From NCBI GenBank assembly GCA_021521415.1, contig JAIQDT010009243.1:1-64000 (forward strand): DNA of 64,000 bases, read 5' to 3'. This DNA is from Bidens hawaiensis (Eukaryota; Streptophyta; Magnoliopsida; Asterales; Asteraceae). Below the pieces are notes generated by a model, which was not told the origin of the DNA, ran no database searches, and was given only the letters and a program-made list of their open reading frames with translations. Positions 1 through 11,188 of the stretch are shown here, piece after piece (position 1 is the first letter of the stretch; the number at the start of each line of letters is the position of its first letter). Both the position numbers and the translations under genes were made by a program.

Positions 1-499
1 ATGGCTTCACAATCTTATCATCATGATAAAATTGCTCTCAAACATTGTGACAATGAGACGGAGAACAATTTCATCGTGACACTAAGATTTTGAAGCCGCG
101 TGCCAGTTTTTTTCTAAATCTCATCGTTTACTCCATAATTTAAGCGTGAAGATAGAATAAGAATGTCATTTTTGAAATCTCTCTCCTCACTTGAGTCATT
201 TTGATAGGTTTTTCTAAGGCCATAGATATACCTTAACGCCTAGGGCATTAAAGCCTATTTGTAAAAGGTTAACGAGTTGGACACCACTCCCTTCATGAGT
301 TGAAAGACGTTAAAGGCAAAATAGGTTAAAGTGTTAAACTTTAAAATTCTCTACACTCACACACAATAGTTTAGAAATTGTTTTAAAATTAAATTAAGAT
401 GGTTAGGTGGGTTAAACTATTTTCTTTAAAGTGAAATGGAGTAAAAGGAATAAAATAAGTGATGTGATACTTATGTGAAGTTAAATAAATATAAATATA
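1..499. other. AT-rich sequence, no gene seen
   Basis: No long reading frame, repeat array or RNA gene is visible. The sequence is AT-rich with stops in all frames and ends at the left arm of the inverted repeat that starts near 500. Confidence 0.5.
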
Positions 500-1632
500 C
501 TAGTTTTTATCCCTCGTATTACGGTGGGTTGTTTTATATTATTTGTTTCTAATATTTATTTATTTTTTGAATTTTTATTTTTTTTATTGTATGAAAGTTA
601 ATAATATACTATGGTTTGATGATAAATTGTTTCACAAATAAGTGAGATGTTATAACCCGGTTTAAAAGCTATTTGGGTTTGATGAGACTCAAGACCCGTT
701 TATTTTATTTTTACTATAAAATTGGTTTTTTTAATTATAAATAATATATATCCTTTTATAAATAAATCATATATTAATTTTTAGTGTATCCCTACTTTAT
801 AAGATTTTTATATCAAATATTTAGTGAGATTAGTTTTTAATTTAATGAAATGTTATAACCTGTTTAAGAAATATCTGTGTTTGATGCGACTCATACTCCT
901 GAATTCGAGTCAAATACATGAGAAGCCTTCTTTTAACAATCAAACAAATCTGGTGACTCCAAAAAAAGAGGAAGCGGCCACATTGTGACACATAAAATTT
1001 TTATGTTTTCGTTTATATATATATAGATAAATATATATCCCATAACCTAAATATTGGTGAATCTCAATCCAATTACCATAATTTAAAATTATATATTTGT
1101 TTTGTAACTAATAAATTACAAGATGCCATAATATAAAATTTAAATTTTGCACCCACTATAGCTTGAACTCAGGTTAATTATTATTGTGTTAATTTACAAA
1201 AGCATATATATCTTAATCTTAAAATTAATCTTAATCTTAAATATATATAAGTGAAATCTTTAAAAACTCTTTGGTTGTTTTTTACATTCTCTCAAAGCAC
1301 CAAATTGCTTTATTTCTAAATGATGACTTCTTATACATTTGACATGAATTCACGGATATGGGTTTCACCATACCTAGATAGCCCTTAAACGGGTTAGAAC
1401 ATCTCATTAACTTAAAATTTGATCTCACCAAATATTTGATATGAATTTTTAGAAAACAGGGATATACTAAAAATTAATATCTGATTAGAAAAAAGATATT
1501 ATTTATAATTAATAAACAATTTTATAGTAAAAAATATAAGCGTTAAAATAAAACTAAAAATCCAAAAATATATATAAATATTAAAAACAAATAATACAAA
1601 ACAACTCCTTAATACGAGGGATAAAAGTTAAT
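500..1632. repeat. Long imperfect inverted repeat (MULE/foldback-like)
   Basis: The outer ends are inverted copies: TTTTTATCCCTCGTATTA near 503 reappears reverse-complemented near 1610-1628. Pairing continues inward: the block at about 700-900 (blocks such as ACTATAAAATTG and ATATCAAATATTT) pairs with the reverse complement of about 1350-1540. The left arm is longer because it carries two related blocks, each with a 'gttataacc...gtttaa' start. No transposase is encoded. Long terminal inverted repeats of this kind are typical of Mutator-like or foldback elements, but I could not fix a target-site duplication, so the family is inference. Confidence 0.55.
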
Positions 1633-2378
1633 GCATATATAATTATACACATATATGCGTTCAAATCCAAAATTGATGTAGTTTCTTTTCTTTCTTGGTG
1701 TAGTTTAAGAGTAGAAAGTAGAGTAGATTGGTGTATCAGTCCTCTTCTAAAAATAAATAAATAATAAATATACATGTATATGTGATATTGTGATATGCAC
1801 GTAACTTGTCAATTGTCATGAATGATGATAAATTAAATTATATGCATAAAACTCGGGCCATTGGATGCATTACTTGTGGCCTTGTGGGCATTGTCTACAA
1901 AATATTACGAAGCCCATGTAGATAAATTAATCGGATACATATAATTTGTAGGCATTTATGAAAAATACATGCCAAGTCCTTTACGGGTACACTGGTCCAT
2001 TTGAGGGCGGACTAGAAATAATTGCATTCGATCTAGTCTTAGAAGAGAGAGAAAAAATGGATTCTTAGTTCAAGATGCTTTAAAGAATGGATGCCGGTAA
2101 TGTTTAGTTGGAGCGGAACTAATCTTTCGTTTGTATTTACCAAACTTGAAACAATGTTGTTAATTTGTTATATATGCATGTATATATTCAAATTCGAAAC
2201 TTGTGTGTATGATTTATTGTTTAGATCAAATACAGACATGGCTAAAACAATCTTTCGTTTTTAGTTATCATTTAAATTAGCTTTAATTCGATGAAAACCT
2301 AAAATCCCCCCTCTTAAAATCCTAATACCTTCAATATTTTTGCCGATTTAACATAATCTCTATATTTAACGTTGCCCA
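1633..2378. other. Intergenic sequence, no gene seen
   Basis: AT-rich sequence without a credible reading frame. It ends in the TTA target site of Harbinger-1 at 2379-2381. Confidence 0.5.
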
Positions 2379-2381
2379 TTA

Positions 2382-4431
2382 GACCGTCCGTAGTGGCATG
2401 TTGTGCCGAGCGTTTTAAGGTATAACTCCGGGGGTACACCGCACCCCCCGGCGTTTTGGCTATTTTTTTTGAACGTTTTATGTAAAACGCGGATATGGGC
2501 ACAAATATCAAAAAAAGAGCCTTTGGATTGGAACGTTGGAATGGAATAAAAAAAATTATTTCATATATATTAAACCAACTAATTCCTAATCAAAACTCAT
2601 CAAAGTTATAAAAATTCTCTTTCAACTCTATAATTCCTCACACAAAACTCACTATATACATGGATCCTCCATCTATATATAAACAGTTTTTCGGGCCCGA
2701 CCAACAAGCCGAGGACGCGGCGGAGGAACAGGCGGTTACAAGTGCGATTACGCTCGCGACAACTTATATGAGTTCCGTTACGAGTGCGATTAGCTCTCCG
2801 CCACCCCCGTTTCAAAAAGAGCATATATCGAACGAGATCGTACCGAAGCCAACAACCGGTTGATGGTGGATTACTTCTGCGACTCGCCGAGATACAAGAA
2901 CCCGAAGACCTTTAGGCGTCGTTTTCGGATGTCTAATAATTTATTTATGCGCATCACCAATGATTTGGAGCGTGAGTTTGATTACTTTAAGCAAAACCCT
3001 GACGGTCGAGGGACGCTAGGATTCACGGCTATTCAGAAGGTTACATAAGCCGTACGCGTGCTCGCCTACGGAAACACGGCCGACATCAACGAAGATTATT
3101 TAAAGATGGCCGACAAAACAACTCGGGACACCTTGGAGTATTTTTGTTACGGTATGTTTTTTTTTAAATAGTTTGATAACTTGTTTACTTTAATCATTTA
3201 TTTTATAAAAGTTTTGTAAAATATAGGAATATTGAAACTATATGGACCACATTATCTGAGAGAGCCCAACTGTAACGATCTACAACGTCTTTACGAGGCA
3301 CATACAAGGGTGCATGGTTTCCCGGGCATGATAGGGAGTGTAGATTGCATGCATTGGGAATGGGCTAATTGCCCAACTGCATGGAGAGGTCAATTCACAC
3401 TAGGTGACCAAAAGGGACCAACGATCAGCCTTCAAGCGATCGCTTCATACGACCTTCAGATTTGGTCGGCATTCTTTGGTGTTCCAAGTTCCAACAATGA
3501 CATAACCGTCTTAGAGCAGTCTCATGTGATGGAGAGTTACATATCTGGGACCGTTCCCGTCGCTTCGTTTTGGGTTAACGATAACTTCTACCATCATGGG
3601 TACTATCTGAGTGATGGAATATATCCAGAGTACGCGATAATCGTTAAAACATTCAGAGACCCGATGGATGAAAAAAGACAGTACTTTAAGAAAGTGCAAG
3701 AGTCCGTGAGAAAGGATATCGAGAGGTGTTTTGGTGTTCTTCAACAACGATGACATTATGTTAAAAATCCTTGTCGTATTTGGTCTTTAGAAAGAATGAA
3801 ATGTGCTATGCATGCGTGTATCATAATGCATAACATGATCATCGAGGACGAGGGAAGGGCAATATGTCCAACTTTCATACCGGACCTGGATCTACCACGG
3901 ACTTCGGCAAGTATGGAGCAAAGACTCCAAAACTCGGATTCCGTGCGATCAAGAGAGATACATAACGCACTAAAGGAGGATTTAGTCCAACATCTTTGGA
4001 TGTATCAGCCTTTGCCTGGTGAAAACGAGGGCAACAATGAAGACGACGATGAAGACGACGACGACGATGGCGAAGACGATGAAGACGACGACGACGAGGA
4101 CAAAGACGACGACGACGAATACGACAACGACGAAGAGGGCGAAGACGACGAGGAAGACAACGAAGAAGGCGAAGAGGGCGAAGACGACGAATAGTTTTTT
4201 TTTTATTTTCATGTAACATTTATTTAATAAACTATTATTGTTTTTTGATTATTCTTTTTAAAAATTAAAAAAAAAACAAAAAGTGTAAAAGTGACTGGGC
4301 GTCACGTGGCGCATAATGTCTGGGGCTGGAAAGTTATGACTACAGCATGTTTTTGTAAAAAATCATAACTCTGACTGGGCACCACGTGACGCATAATGCC
4401 TGGAAGTGGAGAGTTGTGACTACTCATGGTC
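2382..4431 (+). mobile_element. PIF/Harbinger DNA transposon, copy 1 (2.05 kb)
   Basis: The element is flanked by TTA target-site duplications at 2379-2381 and 4432-4434, the 3-bp TWA type expected for PIF/Harbinger. Its ends are imperfect inverted repeats: left GACCGTCCGTAGTGGCA, right (reverse complement) GACCATGAGTAGTCACA, about 12 of 17 matching. It contains one degenerate transposase gene. The right subterminal region holds two tandem copies of a segment of about 80 bp starting GACTGGGC (about 4292 and 4373), so the right end has been internally duplicated. No second (Myb-like) ORF is present. Confidence 0.8.
2660..4194 (+). pseudogene. Harbinger transposase (HARBI1-like DDE nuclease), inactivated
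   Basis: It encodes a plant HARBI1-type transposase, a DDE nuclease that cuts element ends. The N-terminal DNA-binding region (FRRRFRMSNNLFMRI) lies at 2860-3048. A probable GT-AG intron spans about 3151-3226, and the catalytic core follows from 3232. Candidate acidic residues lie in SVDCMHW (first D), SNNDITV (second D) and KDIERCFG (E). CIIMHNMIIEDEG is the usual C-terminal signature. The frame is broken by a stop or shift after residue 67, a TAA at 3046-3048 and a TGA at about 3751 where the family has Trp. The C-terminus (about 4019-4190) is a run of some 50 Asp/Glu residues grown from GAC/GAA repeats. It is non-functional as read. Confidence 0.85.
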
Positions 4432-4434
4432 TTA

Positions 4435-6116
4435 AAAAAGATAAAAATTGATAAAACTGGATTATTTTATAAATAATAAATTATAATAACAAATGTTGAG
4501 ATAGAATTAAAACATAACACAATGATGGTTTGCAATGGGAGAACCTAAGTCATCCTCAAAAGAAAATTGACTAAAAAGACAAATTGAGAAATCAATTACA
4601 AACCCTACAAGACAAAAGTGAATTAATTCAAGTTATCACAAATTAAAGGAATGATCCAAGAAATCCAACAATTCTCATCATACATCTATTTCAAAAACAG
4701 TACCTGAACCCCACTCATAATAATGGACAACCAACCAACCAACAAAATGTATTTGTCCTTTTAAGCTTGGGTGTGGTGTTAAGCAAACCATGGTTCATGG
4801 TTTATAAATGGGTGGTCACAAAGTACGTTATCCCCCGTAAACATGAACGTATGTCTCGTTCGTTCATTTTTGTTCGTGAGCTGTCTGTTAGTTTACATAT
4901 GTTTAAGTTCGTTTGTTTATAATATAACAAGACCTCAAGGAGGTGTAGTGTTTAGTTAGGGACTAGGGTAGTGTGTGTGGGTGGATTTAGTATGAAGGAT
5001 GGTTCATGCCAAATTAAGTTTGGGTGGGTTGGTGGCGTTTTGACGAGACGGCTAACCTTCGCAAACTTTTTTTTTTACTTTGTCCTAAAGTGCATTTAAA
5101 ATTGAGGCCTTTTCGCATTTACTCTCATATTGACACATTCTTTGTAAACGATTTATAGAAGACCCAAAATTACATAATTCCAACTAGAAAATTTCAAGAG
5201 TTGACAAAGTTGTGGTCGAAGAAGGAAAATCAAGTGCGAATAAAGCTTAGTTAAACCCTAAAAGTGGGGACCCTTTAAATATGAGAGTCTCAAGCTTCAA
5301 CTTATTTTTCTAAGTCGAGTAGTCCTAGTAGTGCGAACGCTCAATATATTTTTTCAAACCATGATCTATTAAGAGCTCATGAATGTGTAGGGTTTGGTTG
5401 GGTGAGTTTATTTTGAAATATGGTTGATGACAAAATTTACGATCCTTTAAAAATAATCCGTAACTATTTATTATTAATTTATTTATTATATACTAATATG
5501 ACTTTAATTTCATGGTTTAAACTATTCGGTTCGATTAAGGATGTCATTGTGTTATATCGAACAAATTTACATTCATTTAAACCTTTGAGGTAATGTATAT
5601 TTATCATTTTAGAGCACACGAAGTCATCACCCCTATTTCCATTTTCCCCGAATCCACATAAGCTTTGCCATTTTCGGGGATTGTGTTACCGGTTTCCCCC
5701 GGATCAAAATACTCCATTTCTTCCTAGTTCTATTCCATTTTCATGATTTTCTTTTTCCATATCAATGGAATCCGGTGAATGCTCTGCGGTTATTCCAATT
5801 TTTACCCCCCCCCCCCCATCAGCTTCTACCTCCACCTTAACCCTCGTTTCTACTCATTTTGCCTTTCCCCGAATCCCTGGATTTTCCCACCCCCACTCCG
5901 CATGCTCTTAGATGAAAAAATAAAATCTTTTAAATTTTGGATAAACAAAAATGACTTTGAATTTAAAATTCTTTGATTCGATTAGGGATGTCAATGTGTT
6001 ATATCAAACCAATTGTGATGACTTTGGATTAACAAAAACAAACGAATTGTTGGTATTTCAAGTTTAACTTGAAACTTTCTACTAATTTGAATTATAACTT
6101 AAACATACGATACCAT
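4435..6116. other. Intergenic DNA, no gene seen
   Basis: No coding signal is convincing. The segment near 4850-4920 has short TTCGTTCAT/GTTCGTTTG motifs that recur near 24430-24600 and 29110-29300, suggesting a dispersed repeat. A pyrimidine-rich stretch with a poly-C run lies at about 5800-5820; the reading frame over it is low complexity and is not called as a gene. Confidence 0.5.
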
Positions 6117-6693
6117 GTCCGATCTGCCGTAAGGCTTGTCTGGATAAATTCGGAGAGCATGCGGTACATTATAAGGAGATGCCTGGGTTCAAATACCGAC
6201 ATGATTGGGTGCGGGACGTTCTTTGGGACATCTTAAGGCGAGCTGGGATATCAGCTAAAAAGGAAGCCCCCGTAAACTTCCTTACAAACCCCACGGAAGG
6301 GAGATCCACTCTACGATCGGCAGATTTGCTCGTCTTTGGTTGGGCCGAGGGAAACACGCTTGTGTTGACCTCACATGGGTATCTCCCTTAGCTGGTTTGA
6401 GGGATAATGGGTTTGTAGCTGGGCAAGCAATGAAAAGGGCTGAAACGAAGAAGTTGGAGAAACATGCTAAAGCCTGCGAAGAGAACCAACATGTTTTTGT
6501 CCCTCTGGCTTTTGATACCTTTGGCTCCTTGGCACCGGAAGCTATCTGTTTCCTAACCAGGGTCCAACGGGTTGTGCATAGCAATGTGTCGACTCAAAAG
6601 AGGCAGGGGTATGTCTTTAGCAGGTTAGGGTTTGCAATTCAAAATGGGGTGGCGGCGCAGCTTGTTACCCGCCTACCTGCTATGTTGATGTAA
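6117..6693 (+). pseudogene. Reverse-transcriptase-type retroelement C-terminal relic
   Basis: Two overlapping frames (about 6117-6391 and 6340-6693) together read as the C-terminus of a plant retroelement protein. A Cys/His cluster, CPICRKACLDKFGEHAVH, has Tyr where a final Cys would be expected. It is followed by YRHDWVRDVLWDILRRAG, then RSTLRSADLLVFGW, then HACVDLT and a C-terminal tail (VQRVVHSNVS, LGFAIQNGVAAQLV) ending in TAA. A Cys/His cluster followed by a conserved Arg-Asp segment and a (D/E)-type strand is reminiscent of the restriction-like endonuclease tail of some non-LTR retroelements, but that link is inference. A one-base frameshift near 6345 and the absence of an RT domain upstream mark it as a dead fragment. 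Confidence 0.55.
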
Positions 6694-7281
6694 TATCTAT
6701 GTTTCTATTTAATAAAAAAAAAGGATAATAAAAATATACATGCGAACAAGTGAACCAGTCAACCTATAATCCCAGTGTGGTCCATTGAACTAAATATGTT
6801 AAGTTTGACACCTAAAAGCAATAAGATCCCACTCTCAAGCTATAATTTTATTGTAACCATTTGCAACTTTATTATAATTATTTTGAGTTTAACGAGAAAT
6901 TTTTTATTATAAAAAATAAATAAATAACATATAACTTAACTAATAATCACATCAATTAAAAAAAACATCTACATCATATTTCTTGTATTTATTTCTATTT
7001 AATTAGATAATTTTTTTTATTATATAATCTAAGAAATATATGGCATGAATTGTGAAACAAATGTGAAGGATGTGATATAATTAAATGTGTTTTCTATGTT
7101 TGTATTTTCATTTTTCCACTTTTTTTTTCTTAAATTTAAGAATCATGTTGGGGATGATATATGATATGGGATGTGAATATGTGATCCCTTTATGGACCCT
7201 TCCATATTTTATTTAACTTCATAGTTTTTCATTTCTAAAATATATTTAAATAATTCTCTCTTTTACCCATCATAATAATAA
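6694..7281. other. AT-rich intergenic DNA, no gene seen
   Basis: Long A/T runs, stops in every frame and no repeat array. It ends at the hAT target site TCTACAAG. Confidence 0.5.
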
Positions 7282-7289
7282 TCTACAAG

Positions 7290-7904
7290 CAGCGACGGAT
7301 CTACTAAGGAGCCCTCGGGTGTACGGGCACCCAATGGTTTTTGAAAATTTCTTAGAAACGATATAGAAAAAAATTTAGTGAGCCCATAAGAGTTTTAAAG
7401 GTGAACCCATATTAACAAGTTCAGTGTTGGTCTAGTAGTAAATCATGATTCCTTATGCTTCCTTTGTACATCTGATTTGAAAGACCCCAGGTTCAAATCT
7501 CCACTGCTACCGTTTTTTATCCATGTTTTTTTCTTTCTTAGTTTTACCTAGGGTTTTATCCATAGAAAAATACCTATGTACACTTCTACACTTTTACACT
7601 TTCAGATCAGATGTACAGAGGAAGCATAAGGAATCATGATTTACCACTAGACCAACACTAAATTTGTTAATATTGGATCACCTTTAAAACTCTTATGGGC
7701 TCACTAAAATTTTTTCTATATCGTTTCTAAGAAATTTTCAAAAACCGTTGGGTGCCCGTGTACCCGAGGGCTCCTTAGTAGGTCCGCCGCTGTTTATAAC
7801 CTGATCCGACCCGGCGAGACCAGAAGTTTTAATAGTCAATTTTGAGAAATTTGAAAATCAAAAAAAAATGAGCCCATTAAGGAAAATTTCTGGGTCCGCC
7901 ACGG
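7290..7904. mobile_element. Non-autonomous hAT-like foldback element
   Basis: An 8-bp target-site duplication, TCTACAAG, lies at 7282-7289 and 7905-7912, as expected for hAT insertion. The left end reads CAGCGACGGATCTACTAAGG; the right end, reverse-complemented, reads CCGTGGCGGACCCAGAA, so the outer repeats match only over the GCGGAYC core. Inside is a much longer hairpin: about 7290-7482 is the inverted copy of about 7600-7794, including a second CAGCGGCGGACCTAC end at the inner right border. The arms include tRNA-like motifs, TGGTCTAGTAGTAA and GGTTCAAATCT, at about 7430-7500, partly mirrored at 7620-7655. No protein is encoded. It may be a composite of two related insertions. Confidence 0.75.
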
Positions 7905-8089
7905 TCTACAAGCACACTTCCCTTGACATTTTGTGCAACCAAAATGTCAACCCATAAAAAAGAAGTAATGTATGTTTACAAACTCAACACCAAAAACCAC
8001 CCATCAACACCACCACCACCAATATCGAAGGCGGCAGGTGATCGCTCTCGACGGTTGAAAACGTAGAAAAAGTCGAAAAACCAGCTTCG

Positions 8090-8302
8090 GTGATCGAAAG
8101 GGGGCGAAAAACGGTGTCAGGAACCGAGAATTGGAGAAAACCGGGGTCGCGGGTGGCCGTGGCGGGGCGGAGATCGACAGAGAGGGTGTTGGTGGCGGAC
8201 ATGCCGGTGTTCATGCAAGTCCATGCATTCCGGTGTGCTAGACAAACTTTTGATAGTTTGGAGAAATTTAGTCCCAAACAAATTGCTTTAAACATAAAAA
8301 AG
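8090..8302 (+). CDS. Dynein light chain LC8-type, upstream exon
   Basis: The frame encodes ERVLVADMPVFMQVHAFRC followed by RQTFDSLEKFSPKQIALNIKK. This matches the first half of plant LC8/DYNLL-like dynein light chains (the DMP..MQ..A..CARQ..D helix and the K-rich end of helix 2). It stops at AAG in front of a GTATGT donor (8303), in phase 0, exactly where the family continues with the EFD/DFDKxYGPxWHC strand encoded at 21594. LC8 proteins are dimeric hub proteins that bind short linear motifs; plants lack cytoplasmic dynein motors, so the role is in other complexes. Start uncertain: an in-frame TGA lies at 8039-8041 and the first in-frame ATG is at 8201, so the N-terminus may be in another exon or the gene may be dead. 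Confidence 0.65.
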
Positions 8303-9584
8303 GTATGTACTTTTTTTTTCTTTTTATCAAATGTACAATTATAAATGCATTGCATAGTTTTAGTACCAAAACCATCACATTTTTGTTACTTTTATTAGAG
8401 GTCGGCAAATAAACCGGTTAACTAAACCGACTCGAAAATTGAATCGAAACCGAATTTAAAATCGATTATGTAGAAACCGTGTTAGAACTGATTGAAGCCG
8501 TAGGTTTGGAACTAGTTTGTAATTTTTTCTACAAAAACCGATTAATCGAACTGAAACCGATATAACTTGGTTAAGAAAACCGGTTTTAACCTAAACCAAA
8601 ACCGATCATAGACCGGTTTTGACTTTTATTGACCAAACTGATTTTGAGTTTTAAACTGGTTTGTACACCTCTAACTTTATATTAAAGTGTAAAACGTCTA
8701 ACAAAATAATAATAATTAAATAAATAAATAAATAATGACATATTTTGTGGTAAGGTGTATTCTTTGTTAAGGGCTCAAATCCTACAAATGTAAATAAAAA
8801 AGGTTTATAGAAGTAGATAGATTAGGATTAGAAACCTTACTAAAAAATGTTGTTACATTCAAATTAGTTATACATAGTCGTTAGTGGCTTATGTTGTCAT
8901 AATGTAACTTTACACACCATTAAAAGTTATTGTAATTAGAGTGTGTTTAATGTATATAACTACTTTTTAATAATATTAGATTGCGAGACTCCCGTTTGTG
9001 TTTGTTGATTTAACGGGAGAGAAAAAAAGAAGAGCGCACAGTTACATAACTGTCTCACGTGATTAAAGTAAGTGTTTATATGTTATTTTGCAGTTATTTA
9101 TATAAAACTAGGCACGATCCAATACATTATGTATTAATCGTCCATCAGTATAATTAAATGTTTCCATTAGCTTTTTTTTTTCTTTTTCCCATTTATGATC
9201 ATATAAATATTTTCAAAAACTACTTATTAAAAGGTAATGTTCAACAAAACATGTGAAAACCGTCTACGAGACCAAAAAATATTTATTTCAAAAACAACTC
9301 GGCTTTGTTAAAATTTATAGTAGAATGCTCACAAGAAAATAGTAAGAAATACTATGTATTTTGTTATGGTTTGGAAAATCTAACAAATACAACTTATTTC
9401 AAATTAAATGCTTAACGGAATACTTTCTCCGTTCCATTTTAAATGTCAATTTTTCATTTTTTCTTGTTCAAATTTAAATATTATTTCTATACATATAAAT
9501 TAAATTTTCAATTGTGTCATTACTATTAAATGTCATTTTTTAGCCAATGAAGAAAAATGGTTTTTAGCCATAATAACTTAAAGG

Positions 9585-10302
9585 CAGAGGCGGCTCTTGA
9601 GGTGTGCGAGCCGCACCCTCGTCCGAGGCACAATTTAGATAGAGGGCACAAAATTTTTAGATATATAATAAATTTTTTTTAAATATTAACTAATGAAATT
9701 AGACAAATGGCATGTGAATAATGAGAAAAAGAAAAGGAAAACAGACATAACAAATAAAAAGAAGTATTACCGGAAAATTTTCCGGTGGATTTGATGTTGC
9801 AGTAGATGGAATTTGAAGTTGCAGTTGAAATGAACTAGGAGGAAAGAAGAAGAGTAAAAATATTATTTTATTGTTACTTTTCTGTTACACATTAATATTC
9901 TTTTTAAAATTGACTTTTCCTTTTGTTTTTTTTTTTCCTTTTTAAAATTATAAAAAGTTAAAAGTAAAGTCTTTGATTATAATGCACAATTCATTTTAAA
10001 TTGAATTTTAATTATTTTAAAATTATTGAACTAAATCTTCATTTTCATACTCCATTTGATAAAGTTAGGTTATTGGACATAAACTAAAATCTATCTGGTA
10101 AAAAAATTAGAAGATCTTTACGAATGATCTCTTAGACGTTAGCTATTAATGAAATTGATTTAAATACTAATTTTTTTCTATATTTATTGGTATAATTTTA
10201 TTTTTGTTTAAAAATATTAGTTTATATACGTTACTCATTAGAGCCTAAGGGCCTAGTTATTTAAGCTTGGCCAAGGTACATAAATTTTCAGAGACGCCCC
10301 TG
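9585..10302. mobile_element. Non-autonomous hAT element (718 bp)
   Basis: Perfect 8-bp target-site duplications CTTAAAGG lie at 9577-9584 and 10303-10310. The ends are short inverted repeats: CAGAGGCGGCTCTTGA on the left and, reverse-complemented, CAGGGGCGTCTCTGAA on the right, the CAGxGGCG form of plant hAT elements. The interior is AT-rich with no transposase, so movement would need a trans-acting enzyme. Confidence 0.85.
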
Positions 10303-11188
10303 CTTAAAGGACATTATTGTCATTTTACAGCTCATAAAATAAAATGATCAAACATTTCTTAATTTGTGTGTTTTAGGTACCATGACATTTAAAATGGTAC
10401 GAAAAAAGTATTATATTAAAAAATTTAAAAGTTATATGCTTTGTCTTTCCCTGTAAATATGTAGATATGGTCTAAATATTATATTAAAAAATTTAAAAGT
10501 CGCACACTTTAGGGGAGGTGGTGGTTTCACTTTCATCACCCATCACATCCAATGGTGGTGTGCCATGTCATCCCATCAAAATACATCACATGTGATGGAA
10601 TTTAGTAGAGGTGGTGGTGTGATGTGATATGATTTTTTTGTTTTTGCAACTTAAAAAATAAAAAAAAAATATTTTACTAGAACATAATACAACTTAATAA
10701 TTAGAATTAAAAAATAAAAGTTACAATAAACGTCTACTACTCGTCTGAATCCGAAAATTCCAAACCTAAAGAACCTATAAGTTCAACTAGATCTCATCTC
10801 AACCGATGGTGAATATTTTCGTTATATAACAACGGGAACCATTCGAGAATGTCATCGTCCGAAGACGAAGAGCTATCGGTGTCTAAGGGAACCAAGTTGT
10901 TCGAAAATTCTATATTTTTTTGTTGTAAATGAAGTGGAAGATTGAGAGTGTTTTGAGTTGGATTGAAATGGTTGTTTATGTTTTATTTATATTGTTTAAT
11001 TTTTTTTTATTTAAATCCCACCCCCCCCCCAACGGTCAAAACCCTCCCTCCAACGGTCCAATTTTCTCAAAATTCTCTCCGGCCATCACGCGGTGACATC
11101 TCACAAAACCCAACACACACACACACAAACATATATATATGTATGTATGTATCAATGTATGTATGTATACCAAAATCCATCACACTAA

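Noticed and set aside
3982..4212. Hydrophobic Val/Phe-rich and Thr/Lys-rich frames overlapping the acidic tail
   Set aside because: They are the antisense and shifted readings of the GAC/GAA repeat in the transposase end.
5779..5976. 65-codon Pro-rich frame
   Set aside because: It arises from a pyrimidine-rich low-complexity stretch including the poly-C run.
10849..10935. Small Ser/Glu-rich frame (MSSSEDEELSVSKG) in the outer TIR element
   Set aside because: Only about 28 codons and no recognised partner; it could be a transposase-start remnant but support is too weak to annotate.
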